Assembly: GCA_020248915.1 (NCBI GenBank)
Contig: JADCGP010000005.1
Span: 210,506-274,505, forward strand
Direction: 5' to 3'
Source: Rubrivivax sp.
Lineage (GTDB): Bacteria; Pseudomonadota; Gammaproteobacteria; Burkholderiales; Burkholderiaceae_C
DNA length: 64,000 nt
Both the position numbers and the translations under genes were made by a program. Positions 40,283 through 49,710 of this stretch are shown here, one piece after another (the stretch's first letter is position 1; each line of letters begins with the position of its first letter). The notes under the pieces are model-generated. The model did no database searches. It saw only the letters and a list, made by a program, of their open reading frames with translations, and was not told the origin of the DNA.

Positions 40283-42667
40283 TTGAAGGCGCTCGACCGC
40301 AAGCTGCTGCGCGACCTGCGGCTGATGTGGAGCCAGGCGCTCACCATCGCCGCCGTCGTCGCCAGCGGCGTGGGCGGTTTCCTGACCACGCTGTCGGCCG
40401 TCGACTCGCTGGCGATCGCGCGCGACGCGTTCTATGCCGAGGGCCGCTTCGCCGACGTCTTCGCCACGGTTCGGCGTGCGCCGCAGGCGCTGGAGGCCAC
40501 GCTGCGCGAGGTGCCGGGCGTGGCCGACGTGCAGACCACGGCCGAGTTCCTGGTGCGCGTCGAGGTGCCCGGGCAGAGCGACCCGGTCACCGGGCTGCTG
40601 ATCGGCATCGACCGCCAGCGGCCGCCGCGGATGAACCGCGTCACGCTGCGGCGCGGCCTGCCGGACGACGCGGCGTCGATGGCCCCCGGCACACCCGCGG
40701 CCGACGGCGCGCTGCCGGTGTGGGTGTCGGAGGCCTTCGCCGAGGCGCGCGGCCTGGCGCCGGGCTCGACGCTGCGCGCGCTGGTCAACGGCCGGCAGCG
40801 CACGCTCCGCGTGGCGGGCATCGCGCTGTCGCCCGAGTACATCTTCGCCGGCCTGTACGGCATGCCGGACCAGCGCGGCTTCGGTGTGTTCTGGGTCGAC
40901 GCCGCGCCGCTGCGCGCGGCCTACGACATGGAAGGCGCCTTCAACCGCGTGGCCGTCAAGCTCGCGCCCGGCGCCGACGAGCGCGCAGTGACGGCCGGGC
41001 TGCAGCGGCTGCTGGCGCGCTACGGCGGTCGCGAGGTGCATGGGCGGGCCACGCAAGGCAGCCACGCCATGCTCGACAACGAGATCAAGGAGCAGCGCGT
41101 GCTGGGCACCGTGCTGCCGGCGATCTTCCTCGGCGTCGCCGCCTTCCTGCTGAACGTGGTCGTCTCGCGGCTGGTGGCCACGCAGCGCGAGCAGATCGCG
41201 GCGCTGAAGGCGCTGGGCTACGCGAACCGCGCGATCGCCGCGCACTACGTGAAGCTGGTGCTCGCGATCGTCGTGCTCGGGCTGCTGGCCGGGATCGTGC
41301 TCGGCCGCTGGCTGGGCGCGCTCTTCCTGGTGCTGTACGCCGAGTTCTTCCGCCTGCCGGTGTTCGACCACCACCTGGCCCCGCACCTCGTGCTGATCGC
41401 GGTCGGCCTGACGCTGGGCACGGCGGTGCTCGGCACGCTGAACGCGATCGGCGCCACGGTGCGCCTGGCGCCGGCCGAGGCCATGCGTCCGCCGGCTCCG
41501 GGCCGCTACCGGCGCACGCTGATCGAGCGGCTCGGCCTGCGCGGCCTGGGCACCGGCCTGCGGATGATCCTGCGCGAGATGGAGCGCAAGCCCCTGCGCA
41601 CCGGCCTGACGGTCGGCGGCGTCGCGGCCGCGGTGGCCATCGTCGTGATGGGAAACTTCGTCCGCGACGCGATCGCCTACATCGTCGATTCGCAGTTCCA
41701 CGTCGCCATGCGGATGGACGCATCTCTGTGGCTGGCCGACCCGGCCGACGACCGGCTGCGCCACGAGATCGCGCGGCTGCCCGGGGTGCTGGCGGTGGAG
41801 CCTGCGCGCAGCGTGCCGGTGCGGCTGGTGGCCGGCCACCGCAGCGAGCGCGTCGAACTGCGCGGGCTCGAGCCCGAGCCGGTGCTGCAGCGCGTCGTCG
41901 ACATCGACAACCGCGTCGTGGCGCCGCCGCCGGCCGGCCTGCTGCTGACCGACCGCCTGGCCGACAAGCTGGGCCTCGCGCCGGGCGACCTGGTGCAGGT
42001 CGAGGTGCTGGCGGGCCGCGACCGGACGCTGGTGCTGCCGGTGGCCGCCACCGTGCGCGAGATGATGGGTCTCAACGCCTACGTGCGCCGCGATGTGCTG
42101 AACCGCGCGCTGGGCGACGGCGACTGGAGCAGCAGCTACGCGATCGCGCTCGAACGCGGCCGCGAGGCCGCGTTCCTGGACGCCACGCGCGCGCTGCCGA
42201 AAGTGGCCGGCGCCTTCAGCAAGGAGTCGCTGCGCAGGAACATGGACGAGGTCAGCGCGCGCAACATCCGCATCATGAGCACGGTGCTGACCTTCTTCGC
42301 CGGCGTGATCGCCGTCGGGGTCGTCTACAACAACGCGCGCATCGCGCTGGCCGAGCGGACCTGGGAGCTGGCGAGCCTGCGCGTGCTCGGCTTCACGCGC
42401 GGCGAGGTCTCGGCGCTGCTGCTGGGCGAGCTGGCGCTCGCGATCGCGGTGGCGCTGCCGCTCGGCATGGTGCTCGGGCACGGGCTGGTGCGGCTGGTCA
42501 CCGGTCTGCTGGCGAGCGACCAGTTCGCGTTCCCGGTCGTCATCGAGCCGCACACCTATGCGCTGGCCGCGCTCGCGGTGCTGGCCGCGGGCGCCGCCAG
42601 CGCGCTGGTGGTGCGCCGGCGCATCGACCGGCTGGACATGGTGGCCGCGTTGAAGACGCGCGAGTGA
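40283..42667 (+). CDS. ABC transporter permease, FtsX/MacB-like
   Basis: 794 aa, starting at TTG 40283 (MKALDRKLLRDLRLMWSQAL). TM1 is near the N-terminus, then a large periplasmic domain (about 45-260). FtsX core helices follow (ILGVAAFLLNVVVSRLVATQREQIAALKALGY and GLLAGIVLGRWLGALFLVLY, both split), a second TM plus periplasmic domain (about 440-660) and final FtsX helices (VVYNNARIALAERTWELASLRVLGFTRGEV region). Two duplicated FtsX modules in one chain. It probably drives export or extraction of an envelope substrate with the ATPase and the HlyD protein. Confidence 0.88.
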   Translation: MKALDRKLLRDLRLMWSQALTIAAVVASGVGGFLTTLSAVDSLAIARDAFYAEGRFADVFATVRRAPQALEATLREVPGVADVQTTAEFLVRVEVPGQSDPVTGLLIGIDRQRPPRMNRVTLRRGLPDDAASMAPGTPAADGALPVWVSEAFAEARGLAPGSTLRALVNGRQRTLRVAGIALSPEYIFAGLYGMPDQRGFGVFWVDAAPLRAAYDMEGAFNRVAVKLAPGADERAVTAGLQRLLARYGGREVHGRATQGSHAMLDNEIKEQRVLGTVLPAIFLGVAAFLLNVVVSRLVATQREQIAALKALGYANRAIAAHYVKLVLAIVVLGLLAGIVLGRWLGALFLVLYAEFFRLPVFDHHLAPHLVLIAVGLTLGTAVLGTLNAIGATVRLAPAEAMRPPAPGRYRRTLIERLGLRGLGTGLRMILREMERKPLRTGLTVGGVAAAVAIVVMGNFVRDAIAYIVDSQFHVAMRMDASLWLADPADDRLRHEIARLPGVLAVEPARSVPVRLVAGHRSERVELRGLEPEPVLQRVVDIDNRVVAPPPAGLLLTDRLADKLGLAPGDLVQVEVLAGRDRTLVLPVAATVREMMGLNAYVRRDVLNRALGDGDWSSSYAIALERGREAAFLDATRALPKVAGAFSKESLRRNMDEVSARNIRIMSTVLTFFAGVIAVGVVYNNARIALAERTWELASLRVLGFTRGEVSALLLGELALAIAVALPLGMVLGHGLVRLVTGLLASDQFAFPVVIEPHTYALAALAVLAAGAASALVVRRRIDRLDMVAALKTRE

Positions 42668-42702
42668 GGCTGTTTGCGCACACCCGGGGAAGGAAAACGA
42701 CG

Positions 42703-43944
42703 ATGCAACGCAAGACCCTGCTGGCCGGCGCCGGCGCGACGGTTGCGCTCGCGCTGATGCTGTGGTGGGCCTTCGCGCCGCGGCCGCTGCGGGTGGAGAC
42801 CGCGCGTGCCGTCGTCGGGCCCTTCGAGACCACCATCGACGAGGACGGGCGCACCCGGCTCGCCGAGCGCTTCGTCATCGGCGCGCCGCTGGCCGCACGC
42901 GTCGAGCGCAGCGCGCTGCGCGAGGGCGACGCGGTGGCCGCGGGCGACGTGGTGGCCGTGCTGCGTCCGGTGCCCAGCCCGCTGCTGGACGAGCGCACCC
43001 GCGCCGAGCAGCGGGCCCGCCTGGGCGCGGCCGAGGCCGGCGTGGCGCGTGCACGCACGCGCATCGAGGCGGCGCAGGTCGCGCTCGCGCAGGCCGGCAA
43101 CGAGCTGCGCCGCACCGAGCAGCTGGCCCAGCAGGGCTTCGTGGCGCCGACCAAGGCCGACGCCGACCGGCTGGCCGCGCAGGCGGCGCAGAAGGAGCTC
43201 GACACCGCGGTGGCCGGGGCGCACCTGGCCGGCCACGAGCTCGACCAGGCCCGTGCCGCACTGGCCGCCGGCGGCGGCGCCGACAGCGGCCGGACCTACC
43301 CGATGCGCGCCCCAGTGGGCGGCCGCGTGCTGCGCATCCTGCAGCCGAGCGAGGCCACCGTGGCGCCGGGCACGCCGCTGGTGGAGCTCGGCGACGTGCG
43401 GCGGCTGGAGGTGGTGGCCGAGCTGCTCACCACCGATGCGCTGCAGGCGCGCCGCGGCAGCGCGGTGCGCATCGAGCGCTGGGGCGGCCCGGTGGAACTC
43501 TCCGGCACGGTGGCGCGGGTGGAGCCTGCGGCCTTCACCAAGGTGTCGGCGCTGGGGGTCGAGGAGCAGCGCGTCAACGTCATCGTCGAGATCACCAGCC
43601 CGCCCGAGCTGTGGCAGGGCCTGGGCGACGGCTACCGCGTCGGCGTGCGGATCGTGACGCGCAGCGAGTCGCGCGTGCTGAAGGTGCCCGTCAGTGCCGT
43701 CTTCCCGCTGTCCGGCAGCGCGGCCCCGGGCAGCGCGGTCCCCTCGCCGCCTGGCGCCGGGCCCGCGGCACTGGCGCACGCGGTCTTCGTGTTCGAGGGC
43801 GGGCGCGCGCGGCTGCACCCGGTGCGCCTGCAGGCGCGCAACGCGTCCGAAGCCTGGATCGCGGAGGGCCTGGCCGAGGGGGCGGAGGTGATCGTGTACC
43901 CGCCGGCGGCGGTGAGCGACGGCGCCCGGGTCTCCGCGCGCTGA
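42703..43944 (+). CDS. HlyD-family periplasmic adaptor protein
   Basis: 413 aa from ATG 42703, with a GGGGAAGGAAAA ribosome site. One N-terminal anchor (GAGATVALALMLWWAFAP). Adaptor layout: lipoyl half (VERSALREGDAVAAGDVVAV), coiled coil (about 95-190, RARLGAAEAGVARARTRIEA), second lipoyl half (MRAPVGGRVLRILQPSEATV) and a beta-barrel region with VEEQRVNVIVEI. Third gene of the exporter operon, starting 35 bp after the permease. A tripartite pump lacking a local TolC. Confidence 0.88.
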   Translation: MQRKTLLAGAGATVALALMLWWAFAPRPLRVETARAVVGPFETTIDEDGRTRLAERFVIGAPLAARVERSALREGDAVAAGDVVAVLRPVPSPLLDERTRAEQRARLGAAEAGVARARTRIEAAQVALAQAGNELRRTEQLAQQGFVAPTKADADRLAAQAAQKELDTAVAGAHLAGHELDQARAALAAGGGADSGRTYPMRAPVGGRVLRILQPSEATVAPGTPLVELGDVRRLEVVAELLTTDALQARRGSAVRIERWGGPVELSGTVARVEPAAFTKVSALGVEEQRVNVIVEITSPPELWQGLGDGYRVGVRIVTRSESRVLKVPVSAVFPLSGSAAPGSAVPSPPGAGPAALAHAVFVFEGGRARLHPVRLQARNASEAWIAEGLAEGAEVIVYPPAAVSDGARVSAR

Positions 43945-43986
43945 TCGTCTGCGCCCGGGGTGGCCGGTGGCGCGGTGCGCCGGCGG

Positions 43987-44259
43987 TCAGCGGTCTGCGC
44001 GGCCCGAGGCCGAGGGCGGCCCGCCCGACGCGGCAGGCGCGAGCAGCTCACGGTGGGCGAGCAGGGCCGAGCGCACGCTCGGCCGCAGCCCCGGCGCGCC
44101 GTCGGCGTCGAGCCGCGCAAGAAGTTCGAGCCGCATCTGCGGCGCCCAGAAGCGGCGCAGGTGCTGGGCAATCTCGCGCCCGGCCTGCGCTGCGTCGGGC
44201 ATGCCCTCGAAGAACTGGCCGATCCGGTTGGCCATGTCGACGAGCCGCGCGGTGTCCAT
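43987..44259 (-). CDS. fdsD: NAD-dependent formate dehydrogenase delta subunit FdsD
   Basis: 90 aa. FdsD pattern: LVDMANRIGQFFEGMPD, AGREIAQHLRRFWAPQMR and LELLARLDADGAPGLRPSVRSAL. In related enzymes the small delta subunit is needed for assembly or stability of the molybdenum formate dehydrogenase. Its start is 3 bp after the fdhD stop. The Ser/Gly/Pro-rich tail is likely disordered. Convergent with the HlyD gene. Confidence 0.9.
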   Translation of the reverse strand: MDTARLVDMANRIGQFFEGMPDAAQAGREIAQHLRRFWAPQMRLELLARLDADGAPGLRPSVRSALLAHRELLAPAASGGPPSASGRADR

Positions 44260-44262
44260 CGC

Positions 44263-45090
44263 TCAGCCTGCGGCGTCCAGCCCGAAGCGCTCGGGGTGCG
44301 TGTAGGCGACGAAGTCGTCGCCGCGCACGCGGCCGGCCAGCGCCAGCCCGCAGGCGCGCGCGCTGTCCACCGCGAGTGCGGTGGGCGCCGAGACCGCGGC
44401 GAGCGCGCCCACGCCGGCCAGTGCGGTCTTCTGCACCATCTCGAAGCTGGCCCGGCTGGTCACGCAGACGAAGCCCGCACCGGCGTCGACGCCGGCCCGC
44501 ACCATCGCCCCCACCAGCTTGTCGAGCGCGTTGTGGCGCCCGACGTCCTCGCGCATCAGCTGCACGGCTCCCTGCGCGTCGCACCAGGCTGCGGCGTGGC
44601 TCGCGCCGGCCAGCCGCTGCACGGCCTGCAGCAGCTGCAGCTCGCGTTGCGCGCGGGCCAGCGCGGCCAGCGGCAGCCGCACCGGCGGCACGGGCGGCAG
44701 TGTGCGCCGCACCTGGGCCAGGCTCTCGATGCCACACAGCCCGCAGCCGGTGCGCCCGGCCAGCGTGCGGCGGCGCTGCCGCAGCCGCCACTCGCAGGCC
44801 GCGGCGACCTCCATGCGCAGCTCCACGCCGTTGCCGCAAGGTACGACCTCGACGCCGTACAGCTCGGCCGGCGAGGCGAGAAGGTCCTCGGTGAGCCCGA
44901 AGCCGAGCGCGAAGTCCTCCAGGTCGGCGGGGCTGGCCATCATCACGGCGTGCGAGATGCCATTGCAGACGAGGGCCACCGGCACTTCCTCTGCCACCCA
45001 GTCGGGCGCCGCCGCGGTGGCGCCGGCCCGGTGCGCGGTGACGGGCAGCGAACGCACGCAGGCGGCGGCCGGCGCGGGGTCCGCGGGCAT
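44263..45090 (-). CDS. fdhD: Formate dehydrogenase sulfurtransferase FdhD
   Basis: 275 aa from ATG 45090, sharing one base with the fdsA stop (GTG 45093 adds one residue). It transfers sulfur from a cysteine desulfurase to the Mo-bis-MGD cofactor of formate dehydrogenase. The essential Cys motif is TGCGLCGIE. Other FdhD signatures: EVPVALVCNGISHAVMMASP, LEDFALGFGLTE, REDVGRHNALDKLVG, VTSRASFEMVQK and GVGALAAVSAPTALAVD. Confidence 0.94.
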   Translation of the reverse strand: MPADPAPAAACVRSLPVTAHRAGATAAAPDWVAEEVPVALVCNGISHAVMMASPADLEDFALGFGLTEDLLASPAELYGVEVVPCGNGVELRMEVAAACEWRLRQRRRTLAGRTGCGLCGIESLAQVRRTLPPVPPVRLPLAALARAQRELQLLQAVQRLAGASHAAAWCDAQGAVQLMREDVGRHNALDKLVGAMVRAGVDAGAGFVCVTSRASFEMVQKTALAGVGALAAVSAPTALAVDSARACGLALAGRVRGDDFVAYTHPERFGLDAAG

Positions 45091-48000
45091 CACCGCACCA
45101 CCTCGCCGTCGTGCGCCGCACCCACCTGTGCCGCGGCCTCGTGCGCCAGCAGCTCATGCTGCCGGCGGTCGCGCTCGGCGTGGCGGCGCTGCCACTCCGA
45201 GGGCTGCGTCACCTTCTCGACCTGGACCGCCGTCACCTTGTACTCGGGGCAGTTGGTTGCCCAGTCCGAGCTGTCGGTGGTGATGACGTTGGCGCCCGAG
45301 CCCGGAAAGTGGAAGGTCGTGTAGACGACGCCGGGCTGCAGGCGCGCGCTGAGCCTCGCGCGCAGCACGGTATGGCCGGCGCGGCTGCGGATGCCCACCC
45401 AGTCGCCGTCGGAGATGCCGCGCTGCCCGGCATCGTGCGGGTGGATGTCGAGCAGGTCCTCGTCGTGCCAGCGCGTGTTGGGCGTGCGGCGGGTCTGCGC
45501 GCCGACGTTGTACTGCGTCAGCACGCGGCCGGTGGTCAGCAGCAGCGGGAGCCGGCGCGAGGCCTTCTCGGCGGATGGCACGTAGGGCGTGTTGAAGAAG
45601 CGCCCCTTGCCGCGCACGAACCCGTCGACGTGCATCACCGAGGTGCCGGCCTCGGCGGTGCCGCCGTGGCAGGGCCACTGCAGGCTGCCCAGACGGTCGA
45701 GCTTGTCGTAGGTGACCCCGGCGAAGGAAGGCGTCAGCGCGGCGATCTCGCGCATGATCTCCTCGGGATGCCGGTAGTGCATCGGGTGGCCGAGCGCGGT
45801 CGACAGCCGCATCGTCACCTCCCAGTCGGCCAGGCCGGCTAGCGGCGGCATCACGCGGCGCACGCGCGAGATCCGCCGCTCGGCGTTGGTGAACGTGCCG
45901 TCCTTCTCGAGGAAGCTCGAGCCCGGCAGCAGCACGTGGGCGTACTGGGCCGTCTCGTTGAGGAACAGGTCCTGCACGACGACGCACTCCAGCGCCTCCA
46001 GCGCCGCCGCCACGTGCTGCGTGTCGGGGTCGCTCTGCAGGATGTCCTCGCCCTGGCAGTACAGCCCCTTGAAGCTGCCGGACAGCGCGGCGTCGAACAT
46101 GTTCGGGATGCGCAGTCCGGGCTCGGGGCTCAGCGTGACGCCCCAGGCGGCCTCGAACTGCGCGCGCACCGTCGCGTCGCCGACGTGGCGGTAGCCGGGC
46201 AGCTCGTGCGGGAAGCTGCCCATGTCGCAGCTGCCCTGCACGTTGTTCTGGCCGCGCAGCGGGTTGACGCCGACCCCCTCGCGGCCGACCATGCCGCAGG
46301 CCATCGCCAGGTTGGCGATGCCGATGACCATCGTCGAGCCCTGCGCGTGCTCGGTAACGCCGAGCCCGTAGTAGATGGCCGAATTCGGCCCGCTCGCGTA
46401 CATCCGCGCCGCCGCCCGCAGCTCCGCCGCGGGCACCCCGGTCTCGGCCTCCACGGCCTCCGGCGCGTTCTCCGGCCTTGCCGCGAACTCGCGCCAGGCG
46501 CGCAGGCTGTCGGCGTCGCAGCGCCGGGCCAGGTAGTCCTCGGCGAGCAGTCCCTCGGTGACGACCACGTGCGTCATCGCGTTGATCACCGCCACGTTGG
46601 TGCCGGGCCGCAGCGCCAGGTGGTGCCGTGCCCGCACGTGCGGCCCGTCGACGAGGTCGATGCGGCGCGGATCGATGACGATCAGCCGGGCGCCGGCGCG
46701 CAGCCGGCGCTTCATCCGCGAGGCGAACACCGGGTGCGCGTCGGTCGGGTTGGCGCCGATCACGACGATGACGTCGGCGCGCTCGACGCTGCGGAAGTCC
46801 TGCGTGCCGGCCGAGGTGCCGAAGGTCTGCCCCAGCCCGTACCCGGTGGGCGAGTGGCACACGCGGGCGCAGGTGTCCACGTTGTTGGTGCCGAAGGCCG
46901 CCCGCACGAGCTTCTGAACGAGGTAGGTCTCCTCGTTGGTGCAGCGGCTCGAGGTGATCGCGCCCACCGCGTCGCGGCCGTGGCGCGCCTGGATGCGGCG
47001 GAACTCGCTCGCCGCGTGCGCGATGGCCTCGTCCCAGCCGACCTCGCGCCAGGGGTCGGTGATGCGGGCGCGGATCATCGGTCGGCGGATCCGGTCGGCG
47101 TGCGTGGCATAGCCCCAGGCGAAGCGGCCCTTGACGCAGGAGTGCCCCTCGTTGGCGCGGCCGTCCTTCCACGGCACCATCCGCACGACCGTGTTGCCCC
47201 AAGGCGCCGGGGCGTCGGCGGGGCCGGGCGCTGCGGCCGCACTCGCCGCCACGACCGGCGCCACGACCGGCGCCACGGCCGGCGCCGTGGCTGGCGCCGT
47301 GGCTGGCGTGGGGCCAGGCGCCTGCACGGGATCGGGCACCGGCAGTGCCTGGACCTCGGCGCGGAATCCGCAGCCCACGCCGCAGTAGGCGCAGGTGGTG
47401 ATCACGCCGTGGGCGGGCGGACCGAGCTCGATGACGCTCTTCTCCTCCAGCGCCGCGGTCGGGCAGGCCTGCACGCAGGCACCGCAGCTGACGCACTCGC
47501 TGCCGACGAAGGACTCGTCCTGGCCCGGCGTGACGCGGCTGTCGAAGCCGCGGCCGGCGATCGTCAGCGCGAAGCTTCCCTGCGTCTCCTCGCAGGCGCG
47601 CACGCAGCGGCTGCAGACGATGCACTTGGCCGGGTCGAACGCGAAGTAAGGGTTCGACCCGTCGGGCGCGGCGTCGAGGTGGTGCGATCCCGCGGCCGCG
47701 CCGACGCCGTAGCGCACCTCGCGCAGCCCGGTGGCCGCCGCCATGTCCTGCAGCTCGCAGTCGCCGTTGGCGCTGCAGGTCAGGCAGTCCAGCGGGTGGT
47801 CGCTGATGTAGAGCTCCATCACGTTGCGGCGCAGCTCGCGCAGCCGCGGTGTCTGCGTGCGCACGACCATGCCCGACTCGGCGGGCGTGGTGCAGCTGGC
47901 GGGCAAACCCTTGCGGCCCTCGACCTCGACCAGGCACAGCCGGCACGATCCGAACGGCTCCAGGCTGTCGGTGGCGCACAGGCGCGGCACATGGATGCCG

Positions 48001-48137
48001 GCCTCCGAGGCGGCGCGCATCAGCGAGCTGCCCTCGGGCACCGTGACCGCCGCGCCGTCGATCGTGAGCGTGGCGCTGCGTTCCGACAAGCGCGCCGGGG
48101 TTCCGTGATCGGTCTGGCGGGGCAGGCAGTGCGACAT
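45090..48137 (-). CDS. fdsA: NAD-dependent formate dehydrogenase alpha subunit FdsA
   Basis: 1015 aa, slightly longer than usual. N-terminal 2Fe-2S ferredoxin domain (PFGSCRLCLVEVEGRKGLPA), NADH-dehydrogenase-G type 4Fe-4S (DHPLDCLTCSANGDCELQ) and a two-cluster ferredoxin (CIVCSRCVRAC and CVSCGACVQACP). Then CAYCGVGCGF of the molybdopterin oxidoreductase domain; the catalytic Cys-His pair is in CARVCHSPTGYGL. A C-terminal MGD-binding domain has YNVGAQTRRTPN. It oxidises formate to CO2 and passes electrons through the clusters to FdsB. An Ala/Pro/Val-rich linker (about 265-312) with DNA tandem repeats lies between the last cluster and the catalytic domain. SD-like GAGGA sits over the fdsB stop. 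Confidence 0.96.
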   Translation of the reverse strand: MSHCLPRQTDHGTPARLSERSATLTIDGAAVTVPEGSSLMRAASEAGIHVPRLCATDSLEPFGSCRLCLVEVEGRKGLPASCTTPAESGMVVRTQTPRLRELRRNVMELYISDHPLDCLTCSANGDCELQDMAAATGLREVRYGVGAAAGSHHLDAAPDGSNPYFAFDPAKCIVCSRCVRACEETQGSFALTIAGRGFDSRVTPGQDESFVGSECVSCGACVQACPTAALEEKSVIELGPPAHGVITTCAYCGVGCGFRAEVQALPVPDPVQAPGPTPATAPATAPAVAPVVAPVVAASAAAAPGPADAPAPWGNTVVRMVPWKDGRANEGHSCVKGRFAWGYATHADRIRRPMIRARITDPWREVGWDEAIAHAASEFRRIQARHGRDAVGAITSSRCTNEETYLVQKLVRAAFGTNNVDTCARVCHSPTGYGLGQTFGTSAGTQDFRSVERADVIVVIGANPTDAHPVFASRMKRRLRAGARLIVIDPRRIDLVDGPHVRARHHLALRPGTNVAVINAMTHVVVTEGLLAEDYLARRCDADSLRAWREFAARPENAPEAVEAETGVPAAELRAAARMYASGPNSAIYYGLGVTEHAQGSTMVIGIANLAMACGMVGREGVGVNPLRGQNNVQGSCDMGSFPHELPGYRHVGDATVRAQFEAAWGVTLSPEPGLRIPNMFDAALSGSFKGLYCQGEDILQSDPDTQHVAAALEALECVVVQDLFLNETAQYAHVLLPGSSFLEKDGTFTNAERRISRVRRVMPPLAGLADWEVTMRLSTALGHPMHYRHPEEIMREIAALTPSFAGVTYDKLDRLGSLQWPCHGGTAEAGTSVMHVDGFVRGKGRFFNTPYVPSAEKASRRLPLLLTTGRVLTQYNVGAQTRRTPNTRWHDEDLLDIHPHDAGQRGISDGDWVGIRSRAGHTVLRARLSARLQPGVVYTTFHFPGSGANVITTDSSDWATNCPEYKVTAVQVEKVTQPSEWQRRHAERDRRQHELLAHEAAAQVGAAHDGEVVR
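47248..47307 (-). repeat. Five 12-bp tandem repeats inside fdsA
   Basis: Units at 47248, 47260, 47272, 47284 and 47296: GCCACGACCGGC twice, GCCACGGCCGGC, then GCCGTGGCTGGC twice. In frame they encode PATA/PAVA/PVVA four-residue repeats in the interdomain linker. Confidence 0.9.
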
Positions 48138-48144
48138 GGCGTCC

Positions 48145-49710
48145 TCAGGCGGCCGCTGCCGGCGGGGCGGGCAGGCCGAAGTCGTCGGGGTAGTGCTCGA
48201 GTGCCGACAGCACCGGGTTGGGCGTCATGCTGCCCATCGCGCACAGGCTGCCGTGCTGCATCGTGTCGCACAGGTCGCGCAGCAGGGCGACCTGCGCGCC
48301 GCGGCGCTCGCCGCGTCGGATGCGGTCGATCACCTCGACCCCGCGCGTGCTGCCGATGCGGCAGGGCGTGCACTTGCCGCAGCTCTCCAGGGCGCAGAAC
48401 TCCATCGCGTAGCGCGCCAGCGCCGACAGGTCGGCGGTGTCGTCGTGCACGACCACGCCGCCGTGGCCGACGGTGGCCCCGAACGCGGCGTAGGCCTCGT
48501 AGTCGAGCGGCTCGTCCCAGCGCGATGGCGGCACGTAGGTGCCCAGCGGGCCGCCGACCTGGATCGCCTTCACCGGCCTTCCGCTGCGCGTGCCGCCCCC
48601 GAAGCCGAACACCAGCTCGCGCAGCGTCAGCCCGAAGGCCTTCTCGACCAGCCCGCCGCGCAGCACGTTCCCCGCCAGCTGGAACGGCAGCGTGCCGCGC
48701 GAGCGCCCGCTGCCGTGCTGCCGCAGCGCCTCGGGGCCGTGCGCCAGCACCAGCGGCACGCTGGCCAGCGTGATCACGTTGTGCACCAGCGTGGGCTGCC
48801 CGAACAGGCCCTGCAGCGCCGGCAGCGGCGGCTTGGAGCGCACGATGCCGCGCCGGCCTTCCAGGCTCTCGAGCAGGGCGGTCTCCTCGCCGCAGACGTA
48901 GCTGCCCGCGGCCTTGCGCAGCTCGAGCCGGAACGCGCGCCCGCTGCCGCAGACGCTGTCGCCGAGCACCCCGGCAGCGCCGGCGCGCTCGATCGCCTCG
49001 GCCATCGTCGCCAGCGCGTGCGGGTACTCCGAGCGCACGTACACGTAGCCCTGCGTGGCCCCCACCGCCAGGCCGGCGATCGCCATGCCCTCGATCAGCT
49101 GGTAGGGGTCGCCCTCCATCGCCATGCGGTCGGAGAAGGTGCCCGAGTCGCCTTCGTCGGCGTTGCAGACCACGTACTTGCGCTCGGCCGCGGCCTGCAG
49201 CACGGTGCGCCACTTGATGCCGGCCGGGAAGGCCGCGCCGCCGCGGCCGCGCAGGCCCGAGTCCAGCACCTGCTGCACGATGGCCGCGCCGTCCAGCGCC
49301 AGCGCGCGCTGCAGCCCGGCCCAGCCGCCGAGCGCGGCGTAGTCTTCCAGCGACAGCGGGTCGGCCAGCCCGGCGCGCGCGAACACCTGCCGCTGCTGTG
49401 CAGCGAGGTAGGGAATGCGCTCCGTCGGCCCGTGGGCGAGCGGGTGCGCGCCGGCACCGCCGCCCTCGAGCCAGCCGGCGTCGAACAGCCCGGCGACGTC
49501 CTGCGGCGCGACCGGGCCGTAGGCGACGCGGTCCGCGCCGACCGCCACCTCGACGAGCGGCTCCAGCCAGAGCAGGCCGCGGCTGCCGTTGCGCACCACG
49601 CGGACCCGGCCCGCCTCGCCGGCCTCGTCGGCCACGGCGCGGGCCACCGCGTCGGCCCCGGCCGCCAGCGCCGCCGCGTCGCGCGGCACGTAGACGGTGA
49701 CCGGGCTCAC
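48145..49710 (-). CDS. fdsB: NAD-dependent formate dehydrogenase beta subunit FdsB
   Basis: 521 aa from GTG 49710, overlapping the fdsG stop as GTGA. N-terminal thioredoxin-like ferredoxin remnant (about 1-110). Then the NuoF fold: GLRGRGGAAFPAGIKW (NADH/FMN loop), CNADEGDSGTFSDR, GYVYVRSEYP, GSYVCGEETALLESLEG, NVITLASVP and the 4Fe-4S site ESCGKCTPCRIGS with a later Cys in QHGSLCAMG. It binds FMN and reduces NAD+. Ends 7 bp before fdsA. Confidence 0.96.
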   Translation of the reverse strand: MSPVTVYVPRDAAALAAGADAVARAVADEAGEAGRVRVVRNGSRGLLWLEPLVEVAVGADRVAYGPVAPQDVAGLFDAGWLEGGGAGAHPLAHGPTERIPYLAAQQRQVFARAGLADPLSLEDYAALGGWAGLQRALALDGAAIVQQVLDSGLRGRGGAAFPAGIKWRTVLQAAAERKYVVCNADEGDSGTFSDRMAMEGDPYQLIEGMAIAGLAVGATQGYVYVRSEYPHALATMAEAIERAGAAGVLGDSVCGSGRAFRLELRKAAGSYVCGEETALLESLEGRRGIVRSKPPLPALQGLFGQPTLVHNVITLASVPLVLAHGPEALRQHGSGRSRGTLPFQLAGNVLRGGLVEKAFGLTLRELVFGFGGGTRSGRPVKAIQVGGPLGTYVPPSRWDEPLDYEAYAAFGATVGHGGVVVHDDTADLSALARYAMEFCALESCGKCTPCRIGSTRGVEVIDRIRRGERRGAQVALLRDLCDTMQHGSLCAMGSMTPNPVLSALEHYPDDFGLPAPPAAAA

